The notes beneath the pieces are model-generated. The model did not search any database. It worked only from the letters and a program-made list of their open reading frames with translations, and was not told the DNA's origin. Made by a program: the position numbers and the translations under genes. Below, piece after piece: positions 25,865 through 33,756 of a stretch of 64,000 nt of DNA. This DNA comes from an uncultured Lachnospiraceae bacterium (GTDB taxonomy: Bacteria; Bacillota; Clostridia; Lachnospirales; Lachnospiraceae), in contig CANBFE010000001.1 of assembly GCA_947367855.1 (NCBI GenBank), positions 186,001-250,000 on the forward strand, read 5' to 3'. Position 1 is the stretch's first letter. Every line of letters starts with the position of its first letter.

Positions 25865-26278
25865 ATGGCAGTGGTGGAGGAATTGCTCCGGAGTGAGACG
25901 GACGGTACAATCAGTTTCGGAAATCATAAGCTGGCTAAGAAGGCCAAGGTGGAGGATTATCCGCACGGGGGGGATCTGCTGAAAGTGAAGACCTGCAGTG
26001 AGATCACCAAACTGGAAAAAAACGGAATGTTTCTCTACGAATCCGTACCGGGAACCAGTGTTCTGCACTTTGTGGAAAAGGAAGACGGTGTGGAATTTAT
26101 CGTGGAAGGGGACGAGGATGCACAGATCACCATCGGACTTACGGATGACAGGGCCTATGAAGTATTTGTGGATGGCGGCAGTATAGGAGCCATCAAGACT
26201 GGATTCGGCGGAAAGCTGTCCCTGAGCGTTGAGTTGGGGGCTGCGGACGAGGTTCCGGTAAGGGTAGTGCAGATCTGA
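25865..26278 (+). CDS. conserved protein of unknown function
   Basis: A 137-residue soluble protein, rich in beta-strand-forming residues in its second half (FIVEGDEDAQITIGLTDDRA, then FVDGGSIGAIKTG and LSLSVELG), without cysteines of a metal site or membrane segments. AGGAGG lies 8 nt before the ATG. Relatives in this family are sometimes labelled 'endosialidase', but I see nothing that supports a sialidase and would not use that name. It precedes radA by only 28 nt, so the two are probably cotranscribed. Confidence 0.7.
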   Translation: MAVVEELLRSETDGTISFGNHKLAKKAKVEDYPHGGDLLKVKTCSEITKLEKNGMFLYESVPGTSVLHFVEKEDGVEFIVEGDEDAQITIGLTDDRAYEVFVDGGSIGAIKTGFGGKLSLSVELGAADEVPVRVVQI

Positions 26279-26306
26279 TCCGGGTTACGGAAAGAAAGGT
26301 TGTCAT

Positions 26307-27683
26307 ATGGCAAAAGGAAAGAGTTCCACGGTTTTTTTCTGCCAGAACTGCGGGCATGAATCCGCCAAGTGGATGGGACAGTGTCCGGGATGCAGGGAAT
26401 GGAATACTTTTGTGGAAGAGACAGTGGGCAGGACAGTCCGGGGAGGCGGTCCTGCCCTGTCTTCCGGCAGACGGTCCGGATCTGTTCCCACAGTGCTGTC
26501 ACAGGTGGCGGTAGGGGAGGAGAGCAGGCTTTCCACGGGAATGGGGGAGCTGGACAGGGTTCTGGGTGGAGGTATTGTGCAGGGGTCCCTGACTTTGGTG
26601 GGAGGGGACCCGGGCATTGGGAAATCCACACTGCTGCTGCAGGTATGCCATAATCTGTCGGACCAGGGACATGACGTGCTGTATATTTCCGGGGAGGAAT
26701 CCCTGTCCCAGATCAAAATGCGCGCAGACAGGATAGGGAAATTTTCACCCCACATGTTTTTGCTCTGCGAGACGGACCTGGAGGATATATCCGAGGTGAT
26801 CCGCAGCAGAAAGCCGGAGGCGGTGGTCATAGATTCCATTCAGACCATGTACAATGGAAATGTCTCGGCGGCTCCGGGCAGCGTGTCCCAGGTGAGGGAG
26901 TCTACGGGCAGTCTGATGCAGTTGGCAAAGGGCCTGGGGGTCTCGGTGCTCATTGTGGGGCATGTGACCAAGGAGGGAACGGTTGCGGGTCCCAGGGTAC
27001 TGGAGCATATGGTGGATGCTGTGCTGTATTTTGAGGGGGACAGACATGCCTCCTACCGTATTCTGCGGGGAGTGAAGAACCGTTTTGGTTCCACCAATGA
27101 GATAGGGGTATTCGAGATGCGGGAACAGGGCCTGGCGGAGGTTCTGAATGCGTCGGAGTACATGTTAAGCGGCAGGCCGGAAAATGCCAGCGGCTCTGTG
27201 GTGGCCTGTACCATGGAGGGAACCAGGCCCCTGCTTGTGGAGATTCAGGCGTTGGTATGCCACAGCAATTTCGGTATCCCCAGAAGACAGGCTACAGGTA
27301 CGGATTTTAACCGGATGAATCTCCTGATGGCTGTATTGGAAAAGCGTTCCGGCATACAGCTGTCCGCCTGTGATGCCTATGTAAACATCACGGGGGGAAT
27401 TAAAATTCTGGAACCGGCCATAGACCTGGGGATTGTCATTGCCGTGTTGTCAAGTTTCAGGAACCGGCCGCTGAATATGCGGCTCACTGCCTTTGGGGAA
27501 GTGGGATTAAGTGGGGAAGTCAGGGGTGTGAGCATGGCAAAGCAGCGGGTTGCGGAGGCTGAGAGACTTGGGTTTGACACCTGTGTCCTGCCGGCTGTGT
27601 GCGCGGAGGAATGCAGCAGAAACAGCGGAATAAAGATCCTGGGCGTGAAAACGGTTCAGGATGTTATAGACAGATTATTTTAA
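26307..27683 (+). CDS. radA: DNA repair protein RadA
   Basis: RecA-like branch-migration helicase for recombination intermediates. The 458 residues show an N-terminal C4 zinc finger (CQNCGHESAKWMGQCPGC), RecA-type Walker A GGDPGIGKST, the RadA-specific KNRFGSTNEIG motif, and a C-terminal Lon-protease-like domain (about 290-458). Start at ATG 26307 with AAAGGT upstream. The genes after it are tRNA-Trp and small unknowns; disA or other usual neighbours are not present. Confidence 0.96.
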   Translation: MAKGKSSTVFFCQNCGHESAKWMGQCPGCREWNTFVEETVGRTVRGGGPALSSGRRSGSVPTVLSQVAVGEESRLSTGMGELDRVLGGGIVQGSLTLVGGDPGIGKSTLLLQVCHNLSDQGHDVLYISGEESLSQIKMRADRIGKFSPHMFLLCETDLEDISEVIRSRKPEAVVIDSIQTMYNGNVSAAPGSVSQVRESTGSLMQLAKGLGVSVLIVGHVTKEGTVAGPRVLEHMVDAVLYFEGDRHASYRILRGVKNRFGSTNEIGVFEMREQGLAEVLNASEYMLSGRPENASGSVVACTMEGTRPLLVEIQALVCHSNFGIPRRQATGTDFNRMNLLMAVLEKRSGIQLSACDAYVNITGGIKILEPAIDLGIVIAVLSSFRNRPLNMRLTAFGEVGLSGEVRGVSMAKQRVAEAERLGFDTCVLPAVCAEECSRNSGIKILGVKTVQDVIDRLF

Positions 27684-27707
27684 TCGTAAATTTTTTTAAA
27701 ATTATAC

Positions 27708-27737
27708 TTGATTATTATAAGGGGTGTGTGCTATAAT
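27708..27737 (+). promoter_or_regulatory. promoter of tRNA-Trp
   Basis: TTGATT (27708-27713), 18-nt spacer, consensus TATAAT (27732-27737). The predicted start (about 27744) coincides with the leader hairpin. Confidence 0.8.
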
Positions 27738-27744
27738 ACATTTC

Positions 27745-27761
27745 GTCAGCAAAAAGCTGAC
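27745..27761 (+). other. 5' leader hairpin of the tRNA-Trp transcript
   Basis: GTCAGC (27745-27750), an AAAAA loop, GCTGAC (27756-27761): perfect 6-bp stem at the predicted 5' end of the transcript and only 4 nt before the mature tRNA. Confidence 0.6.
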
Positions 27762-27765
27762 ACAC

Positions 27766-27836
27766 AGGGGAATAGTACAATGGTAGTGCGGCGGTCTCCA
27801 AAACCGTTGATGGGAGTTCGATCCTCTCTTCCCCTG
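27766..27836 (+). tRNA. tRNA-Trp (anticodon CCA)
   Basis: 71-nt cloverleaf. Acceptor AGGGGAA (27766-27772) pairs with TTCCCCT (27829-27835). The anticodon stem GCGGT/ACCGT encloses the loop CTCCAAA with CCA at 27798-27800. T-loop TTCGATC. The 3' CCA is not encoded. Standalone gene with its own promoter and terminator. Confidence 0.96.
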
Positions 27837-27854
27837 CTACGAAAGAGAAGCGTT

Positions 27855-27895
27855 AAGTGCTGCTGTTTCACAGCATGACTGGCACTTCTTTTTTT
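27855..27895 (+). terminator. tRNA-Trp terminator
   Basis: AAGTGC (27855-27860) pairs with GCACTT (27882-27887), with an inner TGCTG/CAGCA stem, followed by a T-run (27889-27895). Confidence 0.85.
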
Positions 27896-27924
27896 GTCTG
27901 CGGATTAACGGAATCTTGCTCAGA

Positions 27925-27954
27925 TCGGGTAACAATCATTCGGGTAACAATTAT
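27925..27954 (+). repeat. 15-bp tandem direct repeat
   Basis: TCGGGTAACAATCAT (27925-27939) is followed immediately by TCGGGTAACAATTAT (27940-27954), 14 of 15 identical. It lies 60 nt upstream of the small gene at 28014 and could be a two-site operator or part of its promoter region. Confidence 0.6.
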
Positions 27955-28013
27955 AAGCAAGTCATTTTGCGGGAGGATTTCCCGGAAAGCATTTTTCGGA
28001 AAGGAAGGACAAA

Positions 28014-28409
28014 ATGGACGAAAGAGAACAGTTGGAAAAGGCTCTGGAGACATTGGGGAAGTTTGTGGTTGGACTGGCCGGGGAGGCCGGAGAAACGGAA
28101 GAATACGGGGAAAGGCTCTGGGCGGGCATCAGGAACTCCGGGGGACTGCTGCAGGAGCTGGCATATTATCACGATTACGGCGAATTTCTGTGCAGGTATC
28201 AGGTGGCGGGATATACCCTGGCAGATGTGCTGGTGTGGCAGGTGGATCATTTCAAGCTGTACATGGACAGGCCGGAGGAGATGAACCGGTACCGGCAGCC
28301 CAGGCTGCTGCTGGCGGCTTTTGACACCATGCTGCAGATGGAGAAGGAGCCGGAGCGCTTTGTGGAGAAAATGTGTTCCGAGACAGGGCAGGACATTCTG
28401 AACGGGTAA
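28014..28409 (+). CDS. small soluble protein of unknown function
   Basis: A 131-residue, mainly helical, acidic protein (MDEREQLEKALETLG...). It contains several tyrosines around YYHDYGEFLCRYQVAGYTLADV, no metal-binding cluster and no membrane segment. GGAAGGA precedes the ATG. It stands alone behind tRNA-Trp. I do not recognise the family; it looks like a lineage-specific Lachnospiraceae protein. Confidence 0.65.
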   Translation: MDEREQLEKALETLGKFVVGLAGEAGETEEYGERLWAGIRNSGGLLQELAYYHDYGEFLCRYQVAGYTLADVLVWQVDHFKLYMDRPEEMNRYRQPRLLLAAFDTMLQMEKEPERFVEKMCSETGQDILNG

Positions 28410-28721
28410 AATACCGGATGGGAAAGCATTTACAGGAAAAACAGACAGAAATGACAAAAGCACCCGCATGAAACATGCAAGTGCTTTCGCCTATAAAAGG
28501 GGAATTCGTTTATTATTATATACAGCGGTATGGGTTTTGTCAACAGTTTTTTTGAAAAAAATATATTTTTTGACAGGATCGGACAAATTTCGCAGTGAAG
28601 GCGGAAATGAGTATAAAAATGAGAGATATTTATACTGTACATTTCTAAAAATTATGTTAAAATAAATTACATATGTGTCATTTTTGGCAGAAGCAATACA
28701 GTCAGAAGGTGGGATGCTGTA
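28410..28721 (+). other. 312-nt AT-rich spacer with two inverted repeats
   Basis: AAAGCAC (28457-28463) pairs with GTGCTTT (28481-28487), enclosing a GCATG/CATGC stem; this probably terminates the gene at 28014, or acts in reverse. TGTCAA (28538-28543) pairs with TTGACA (28570-28575) around T and A runs. No coding frame is convincing here. Confidence 0.5.
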
Positions 28722-29183
28722 ATGGAACAGAAAACGGAATACCGGCAACAGATCATACAGGAATACAGGAGGGTACTGGAACCTCTTTTGCGGTACCTGC
28801 CCTGGTTGGAAAAAAATGCGGGAAAGACGGCAAGCAGCAGCTATCAGGGACAGGGAATCGCCAAAAGCTCCATGAGCTTTCCGGTATATGATTCCAATCT
28901 GATGAGCTTTGTGAAGGAGGCGTCGGCATCAGCCCTGATGGACCGCAATTACAGTTATGTGTATACAAGGAACCGTATTAAGTCACACGAGGATGAAAGA
29001 AAAGTGATTGCAGCTGCGGACCTGTCAGACTGGGATATTCTGAGGGGAATCCTGTCCAGATATGTTCTGGGCGGTATGACGAAGGCTACCCTGTGGGGAG
29101 AGGCGGTACAGGAGAAGATCTTCGTCCTGGTGCTGAGGCAGATGCGTACGATTGTTGAATACTGGGATAAGGGACAAAGGTGA
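28722..29183 (+). CDS. DUF6508-like protein
   Basis: A 153-residue soluble helical protein. The C-terminal part (AADLSDWDILRGILSRYV, then a run of helix to IFVLVLRQMRTIVEYW) resembles DUF6508 as I recall it, a family with no known function. Its start at ATG 28722 has a weak site. The TetR gene begins 25 nt after its stop, so they may be cotranscribed. Assignment to a family is tentative. Confidence 0.6.
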   Translation: MEQKTEYRQQIIQEYRRVLEPLLRYLPWLEKNAGKTASSSYQGQGIAKSSMSFPVYDSNLMSFVKEASASALMDRNYSYVYTRNRIKSHEDERKVIAAADLSDWDILRGILSRYVLGGMTKATLWGEAVQEKIFVLVLRQMRTIVEYWDKGQR

Positions 29184-29207
29184 GGAGAGAGCGTTTGGAG
29201 GGGAAGG

Positions 29208-29810
29208 ATGGGAGATAAATCCGTACAGAAGAGGAGATTTATATTGGAGACGGCCAGAAAGGTCTTCATGGAAAAAGGCTTTAAGAAGGTGACGATGAAG
29301 GACATCGTGGAAGCCTGTGAAATCAGCAGGGGCGGACTCTATCTGTATTTTGACAGCACAAGCCAGATATTCATGGAGGTAATGAAGCTGGAGAGCGAAG
29401 AGACCGACGATGTGTTTTCGGACAGCATTGCGGATGATGCCACGGCTGCGGATATTCTGATCCTTTTTCTGAAAGAACAGAAGAAAGAACTTCTCCGAAA
29501 GGATGATACCCTGACACAGGCGGTCTATGAGTTTTATTTTGACGGCAGGCCCGCCAAAAAGGCAAATGTCCTGAAGCGGCAGTTTGACTCTGCGGTGAGA
29601 ATCATCGAGAGGCTGATAGAGACCGGCGTGGAAAACGGGGAGTTCTACTGCGAGGACTGCAGGGGAATGGCCCGGAACATTATGTTTGTACTGGAGGGAC
29701 TGAAAATTTCCGCCCAGACCATCGGCATTACGGCAGAGGCCGTGGACAGGGAAATCCTGTTTATTCTGAAAATGCTCGGTGTGGAGGAAAAGAATATTCT
29801 GATAGGATAA
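29208..29810 (+). CDS. TetR/AcrR-family transcriptional regulator
   Basis: A 200-residue repressor-type protein. Residues 8-55 are the TetR DNA-binding domain (RRFILETARKVFMEKGFKKVTMKDIVEACEISRGGLYLYF), followed by a helical ligand-binding and dimerisation domain. GGGGAAGG lies upstream. The next gene, purL, starts 46 nt after it on the same strand; there is no divergent transporter to suggest a typical efflux target. The ligand cannot be inferred from the sequence. Confidence 0.88.
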   Translation: MGDKSVQKRRFILETARKVFMEKGFKKVTMKDIVEACEISRGGLYLYFDSTSQIFMEVMKLESEETDDVFSDSIADDATAADILILFLKEQKKELLRKDDTLTQAVYEFYFDGRPAKKANVLKRQFDSAVRIIERLIETGVENGEFYCEDCRGMARNIMFVLEGLKISAQTIGITAEAVDREILFILKMLGVEEKNILIG

Positions 29811-29856
29811 AATAAAAATACACATCCGGATACATGTAAAATGAAATGGAGGGCAT

Positions 29857-32800
29857 ATGGGAACAGTCAGACGTGTCTATGTAGAAAAGAAGGAGCCTTT
29901 TGCCGTAAAGGCAAAAGAGCTTTATGAGGAGATTGGAAGCTTTCTCGGAATCAGGGCGGAGGGAGTCAGGATTTTTATCCGCTATGACGTGGAGAATGTT
30001 TCCGGAGATGTTTTTGAGAAGGCCTGCGGAACCGTATTTTCGGAACCTCCCGTGGACATGCTGTACCAGGAAGAAATAGAGATTCCGGGGAATGCCAGGG
30101 TGTTTTCCGTGGAATATCTGCCGGGACAGTTTGACCAGAGGGCGGACTCTGCGGTGCAGTGTATCCGTTTTCTGAAGGAGGACGAGGAGCCTGTAATACG
30201 CACTGCGGTTACCTATATGATCCTTGGCGATATCACGGACGGGGAATTTTCCAGAATCAAGGCATACTGCATCAATCCGGTGGACTCAAGGGAGACGGGC
30301 AGGGAAAAGCCCGATACCCTGATTACGGAGTTTGAAGAGCCGGCGGATGTGGCGGTCCTGGACGGGTTTACGGAGATGGGGGAGGAGGGGCTGAAGACGC
30401 TCTACGATTCCCTGGCTCTGGCTATGACATGGAAGGATTTCCTGCATATCAGAAATTATTTCAGGGAGGATGAAAAGCGGAATCCCACCATGACGGAGAT
30501 TCGGGTTCTGGATACATACTGGTCGGACCACTGCCGCCATACCACGTTTTCCACGGAGCTGACGGATGTGGAATTCGGGGAGGGATATTACCGCTCTCCC
30601 CTGGAGACTACATACCGCAGTTATCTGGATACAAGGGAGGAACTGGACAGGGGAGGATTCATCTGCCTGATGGACCTGGCGCTTATGGCCATGCGGAAGC
30701 TGAAGAAAGAGGGCCGGTTGGGGGATATGGAGGAATCCGACGAAATCAATGCATGTTCCGTGGTGGTTCCGGTGGAGATAGAATATGAGGGCGCCGAGGG
30801 ACCTTACAGGGAGAAGGAAGAATGGCTTGTCTTCTTTAAAAACGAGACCCACAATCATCCCACGGAGATTGAGCCCTTTGGCGGCGCAGCCACCTGTCTG
30901 GGAGGCGCTATCAGGGATCCCCTTTCCGGAAGGGGATATGTCTACCAGGCTATGCGGGTAACCGGCGCTGCGGATCCTACCGTACCGGTGTCCGATACCC
31001 TGAAGGGCAAGCTGCCGCAGAAACGTCTGGTAAAGGGAGCAGCGGGCGGTTATTCTTCCTACGGCAATCAGATTGGTCTGGCTACAGGATTTGTGAAGGA
31101 GATCTATCATCCTGATTATGTGGCAAAGAGAATGGAAATAGGCGCCGTAATGGGCGCGGCTCCCAGAAAAAACGTTATCCGGGAGACCTCGGACCCGGGA
31201 GACATTATCATTTTGCTGGGCGGGCGCACAGGACGTGACGGCTGCGGCGGCGCAACGGGATCCTCCAAGGTTCACACGGAGCAGTCCATAGAGACCTGCG
31301 GCGCAGAAGTGCAGAAGGGAAATGCGCCCACCGAGCGGAAGATACAGAGACTGTTCAGGAGAGAGGAAGTCAGCCTTCTGATCAAGAAATGTAATGATTT
31401 CGGCGCGGGCGGAGTGTCCGTGGCAATAGGGGAACTGGCGGACGGCCTTAAGGTGGATCTGGACAGGGTTCCGAAAAAATACGCGGGACTTGACGGCACG
31501 GAGCTTGCCATTTCCGAGTCTCAGGAGCGCATGGCAGTAGTGGTTGCCCCGGGGAATGTGGAATCCTTCCTGAAGTATGCGGGGGAGGAGAACCTGGAGG
31601 CTGTGCCTGTGGCAGTGGTTACGGAAGAACCCAGGTTGGTGCTGAACTGGAGAGGGAAACCCATCGTGGATTTGAAGCGGGCTTTCCTGGATACCAACGG
31701 CGCTCATCAGGAGACCCTGGTAAAGGTGGATATTCCGGATGAGAAAGAAAATTATTTTGACAAATGGTCAGTGCCGGAGGCGGGAAGAAAGCTGGAAGAG
31801 GGCGATGTCAGGGGAGCCTGGCTTGCGCTTTTGAATGATCTTAATGTCTGCTCACAGAAAGGACTGGTGGAGATGTTTGACTCTTCCATCGGCGCGGGCA
31901 GTGTATTGATGCCCTATGGCGGCAGGTACCAGCTGACGGAGACACAGACAATGGTGGCAAAGCTTCCGGTACTGAAGGGAAAAACGGATACGGTTACCAT
32001 GATGAGTTATGGGTTTGATCCTTATCTTTCCTCCTGGAGCCCCTATCACGGCGCAGTGTATGCTGTGGTGGAGTCCATGGCGAAGATTGTTGCCTCCGGC
32101 GGGGACCATTCCACCATCCGCTTTACCTTCCAGGAATATTTCCGCAGGATGACCTCGGATCCTTCCCGTTGGAGCCAGCCGTTTGCGGCATTGCTGGGTG
32201 CCTATGATGCCCAGATAGGCTTCGGACTGCCCTCTATCGGCGGTAAGGACAGCATGTCGGGTACTTTTAATGAGATTGATGTGCCGCCCACTTTGGTATC
32301 CTTTGCAGTGAATATCGCAAAGACCGGAGAAATCGTGACGCCGGAGCTGAAGGCAGCGAGAAATAAGCTGGTTCGTTTTTCCATAGAGAAGGATGAATTT
32401 GATATTCCCGTCTACGACGAGGTGTCGGCGCTCTATGAGTATATCCACGGCCTGCTCTGTAATCTGGTTCAGAACCGGTCTGCAGTGTCTGCCTATGCCC
32501 TGGATGCAAAGGGTGTGGCTGCGGCAGTGGCAAAGATGGCATTTGGAAATAAACTGGGTGTGGCCATAGACTGCGAAGTCACGGAATCCGAGCTTTTTGG
32601 GAACGGGTTGGGAGATATTCTGGTGGAGGTGGCTGAACAGGATGTGGCGGCACTGTTGGAATCCGGATTTGACTGTAAGGTAATCGGTACGGTGACGGAA
32701 GAGCCTGTGTTTGTATACGGCCAGGTACGGATTGACATGGAGGAGGCGCTGAATGCCTGGACTTCAAAACTGGAGAAGGTATATGCCACAAAAGCGGTAA

Positions 32801-33669
32801 AGGACACCACCCCTCTTGCAGACAGCTGTTATAAGGCAGAGCATGTCTATGTATGTAAGCATAAGGTTGCCAGACCCAGAGTGTTTATTCCGGTATTTCC
32901 GGGAACCAACTGCGAGTATGACAGTACGAAAGCTTTTGAGAGGGCGGGCGCGGATGTGGTTACAAAGGTGTTCCGCAACCTGAGCGCGACGGATATCAGG
33001 GATTCCGTGGAAGAATTCGAGAAAGCAATTGCGCAGGCTCAGATTATCATGTTCCCCGGAGGATTTTCCGCGGGGGACGAGCCGGACGGAAGCGCGAAGT
33101 TTTTTGCCACGGCATTCCGGAATGCAAGGATGGAAGAGGCTGTGAAAAAGCTTTTAGAGGAAAGAGATGGTCTGGCCCTGGGCATCTGTAACGGTTTCCA
33201 GGCGCTGGTGAAGCTTGGCCTGGTACCTTACGGGGAGATTGTCGGGCAGAAGGAAGATTCTCCTACCCTGACCTTTAATACCATCAACAGACATATTTCC
33301 AAGATGGTATATACAAAGGTGGTTTCCAACCGGTCTCCCTGGCTGCAGAAGGCGGCATTGGGCGGGGTATACTGCAATCCGGCTTCCCATGGGGAGGGAC
33401 GGTTTGTGGCTCCGGAGGAATGGCTCCGGAGGCTGTTTGCCAATGGGCAGGTAGCCACACAGTATTGTGACCAGGACGGTAATGTTTCCATGGATGAGGA
33501 GTACAATATCAATGGTTCCTACTGCGCCATTGAAGGCATTACGTCTCCTGACGGCAGGTGTCTGGGCAAGATGGCCCATTCGGAGAGAAGGGATGCAGGC
33601 GTGGCCATGAATATTTACGGGGAACAGAATTGCCTTATTTTCGAATCGGGTGTGTCGTATTTTAAATAA
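29857..33669 (+). CDS. purL: phosphoribosylformylglycinamidine synthase, single-chain
   Basis: Large FGAM synthase of 1270 residues that uses glutamine to turn FGAR into FGAM. It has an N-terminal PurS-like part, two AIR-synthase-like halves, and a C-terminal glutamine amidotransferase. FKNETHNHPTEIEPFGGAAT is the FGAR/ATP site. The amidotransferase has nucleophile Cys1111 in LGICNGFQALVKLGL and FPGGFSAGDEPDGSAKF. This is the fused type, not the PurS/PurQ/PurL split type of Bacillus. GGAGGG precedes the ATG. It is apart from the purEMND operon and follows a TetR gene. Confidence 0.96.
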   Translation: MGTVRRVYVEKKEPFAVKAKELYEEIGSFLGIRAEGVRIFIRYDVENVSGDVFEKACGTVFSEPPVDMLYQEEIEIPGNARVFSVEYLPGQFDQRADSAVQCIRFLKEDEEPVIRTAVTYMILGDITDGEFSRIKAYCINPVDSRETGREKPDTLITEFEEPADVAVLDGFTEMGEEGLKTLYDSLALAMTWKDFLHIRNYFREDEKRNPTMTEIRVLDTYWSDHCRHTTFSTELTDVEFGEGYYRSPLETTYRSYLDTREELDRGGFICLMDLALMAMRKLKKEGRLGDMEESDEINACSVVVPVEIEYEGAEGPYREKEEWLVFFKNETHNHPTEIEPFGGAATCLGGAIRDPLSGRGYVYQAMRVTGAADPTVPVSDTLKGKLPQKRLVKGAAGGYSSYGNQIGLATGFVKEIYHPDYVAKRMEIGAVMGAAPRKNVIRETSDPGDIIILLGGRTGRDGCGGATGSSKVHTEQSIETCGAEVQKGNAPTERKIQRLFRREEVSLLIKKCNDFGAGGVSVAIGELADGLKVDLDRVPKKYAGLDGTELAISESQERMAVVVAPGNVESFLKYAGEENLEAVPVAVVTEEPRLVLNWRGKPIVDLKRAFLDTNGAHQETLVKVDIPDEKENYFDKWSVPEAGRKLEEGDVRGAWLALLNDLNVCSQKGLVEMFDSSIGAGSVLMPYGGRYQLTETQTMVAKLPVLKGKTDTVTMMSYGFDPYLSSWSPYHGAVYAVVESMAKIVASGGDHSTIRFTFQEYFRRMTSDPSRWSQPFAALLGAYDAQIGFGLPSIGGKDSMSGTFNEIDVPPTLVSFAVNIAKTGEIVTPELKAARNKLVRFSIEKDEFDIPVYDEVSALYEYIHGLLCNLVQNRSAVSAYALDAKGVAAAVAKMAFGNKLGVAIDCEVTESELFGNGLGDILVEVAEQDVAALLESGFDCKVIGTVTEEPVFVYGQVRIDMEEALNAWTSKLEKVYATKAVKDTTPLADSCYKAEHVYVCKHKVARPRVFIPVFPGTNCEYDSTKAFERAGADVVTKVFRNLSATDIRDSVEEFEKAIAQAQIIMFPGGFSAGDEPDGSAKFFATAFRNARMEEAVKKLLEERDGLALGICNGFQALVKLGLVPYGEIVGQKEDSPTLTFNTINRHISKMVYTKVVSNRSPWLQKAALGGVYCNPASHGEGRFVAPEEWLRRLFANGQVATQYCDQDGNVSMDEEYNINGSYCAIEGITSPDGRCLGKMAHSERRDAGVAMNIYGEQNCLIFESGVSYFK

Positions 33670-33699
33670 TAGTAAAAGAATACATGTTCGGTACAGTTC

Positions 33700-33740
33700 C
33701 GGCAGGTGGTGGTGACAGGCCATCCCCTGCCGTCTGTTTT
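33700..33740 (+). terminator. terminator after purL
   Basis: CGGCAGG (33700-33706) pairs with CCTGCCG (33726-33732), followed by TCTGTTTT. It lies 30 nt after the purL stop and separates it from the membrane protein gene. Confidence 0.7.
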
Positions 33741-33756
33741 CTGAGAGGATGCTGTT

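Noticed and set aside
27766..28013. Mobile element integrated at tRNA-Trp
   Set aside because: No integrase, no repeat of the tRNA 3' end was found downstream within the window.
30286..31707. 473-codon minus-strand frame in purL
   Set aside because: Same reason: antisense to conserved purL core.
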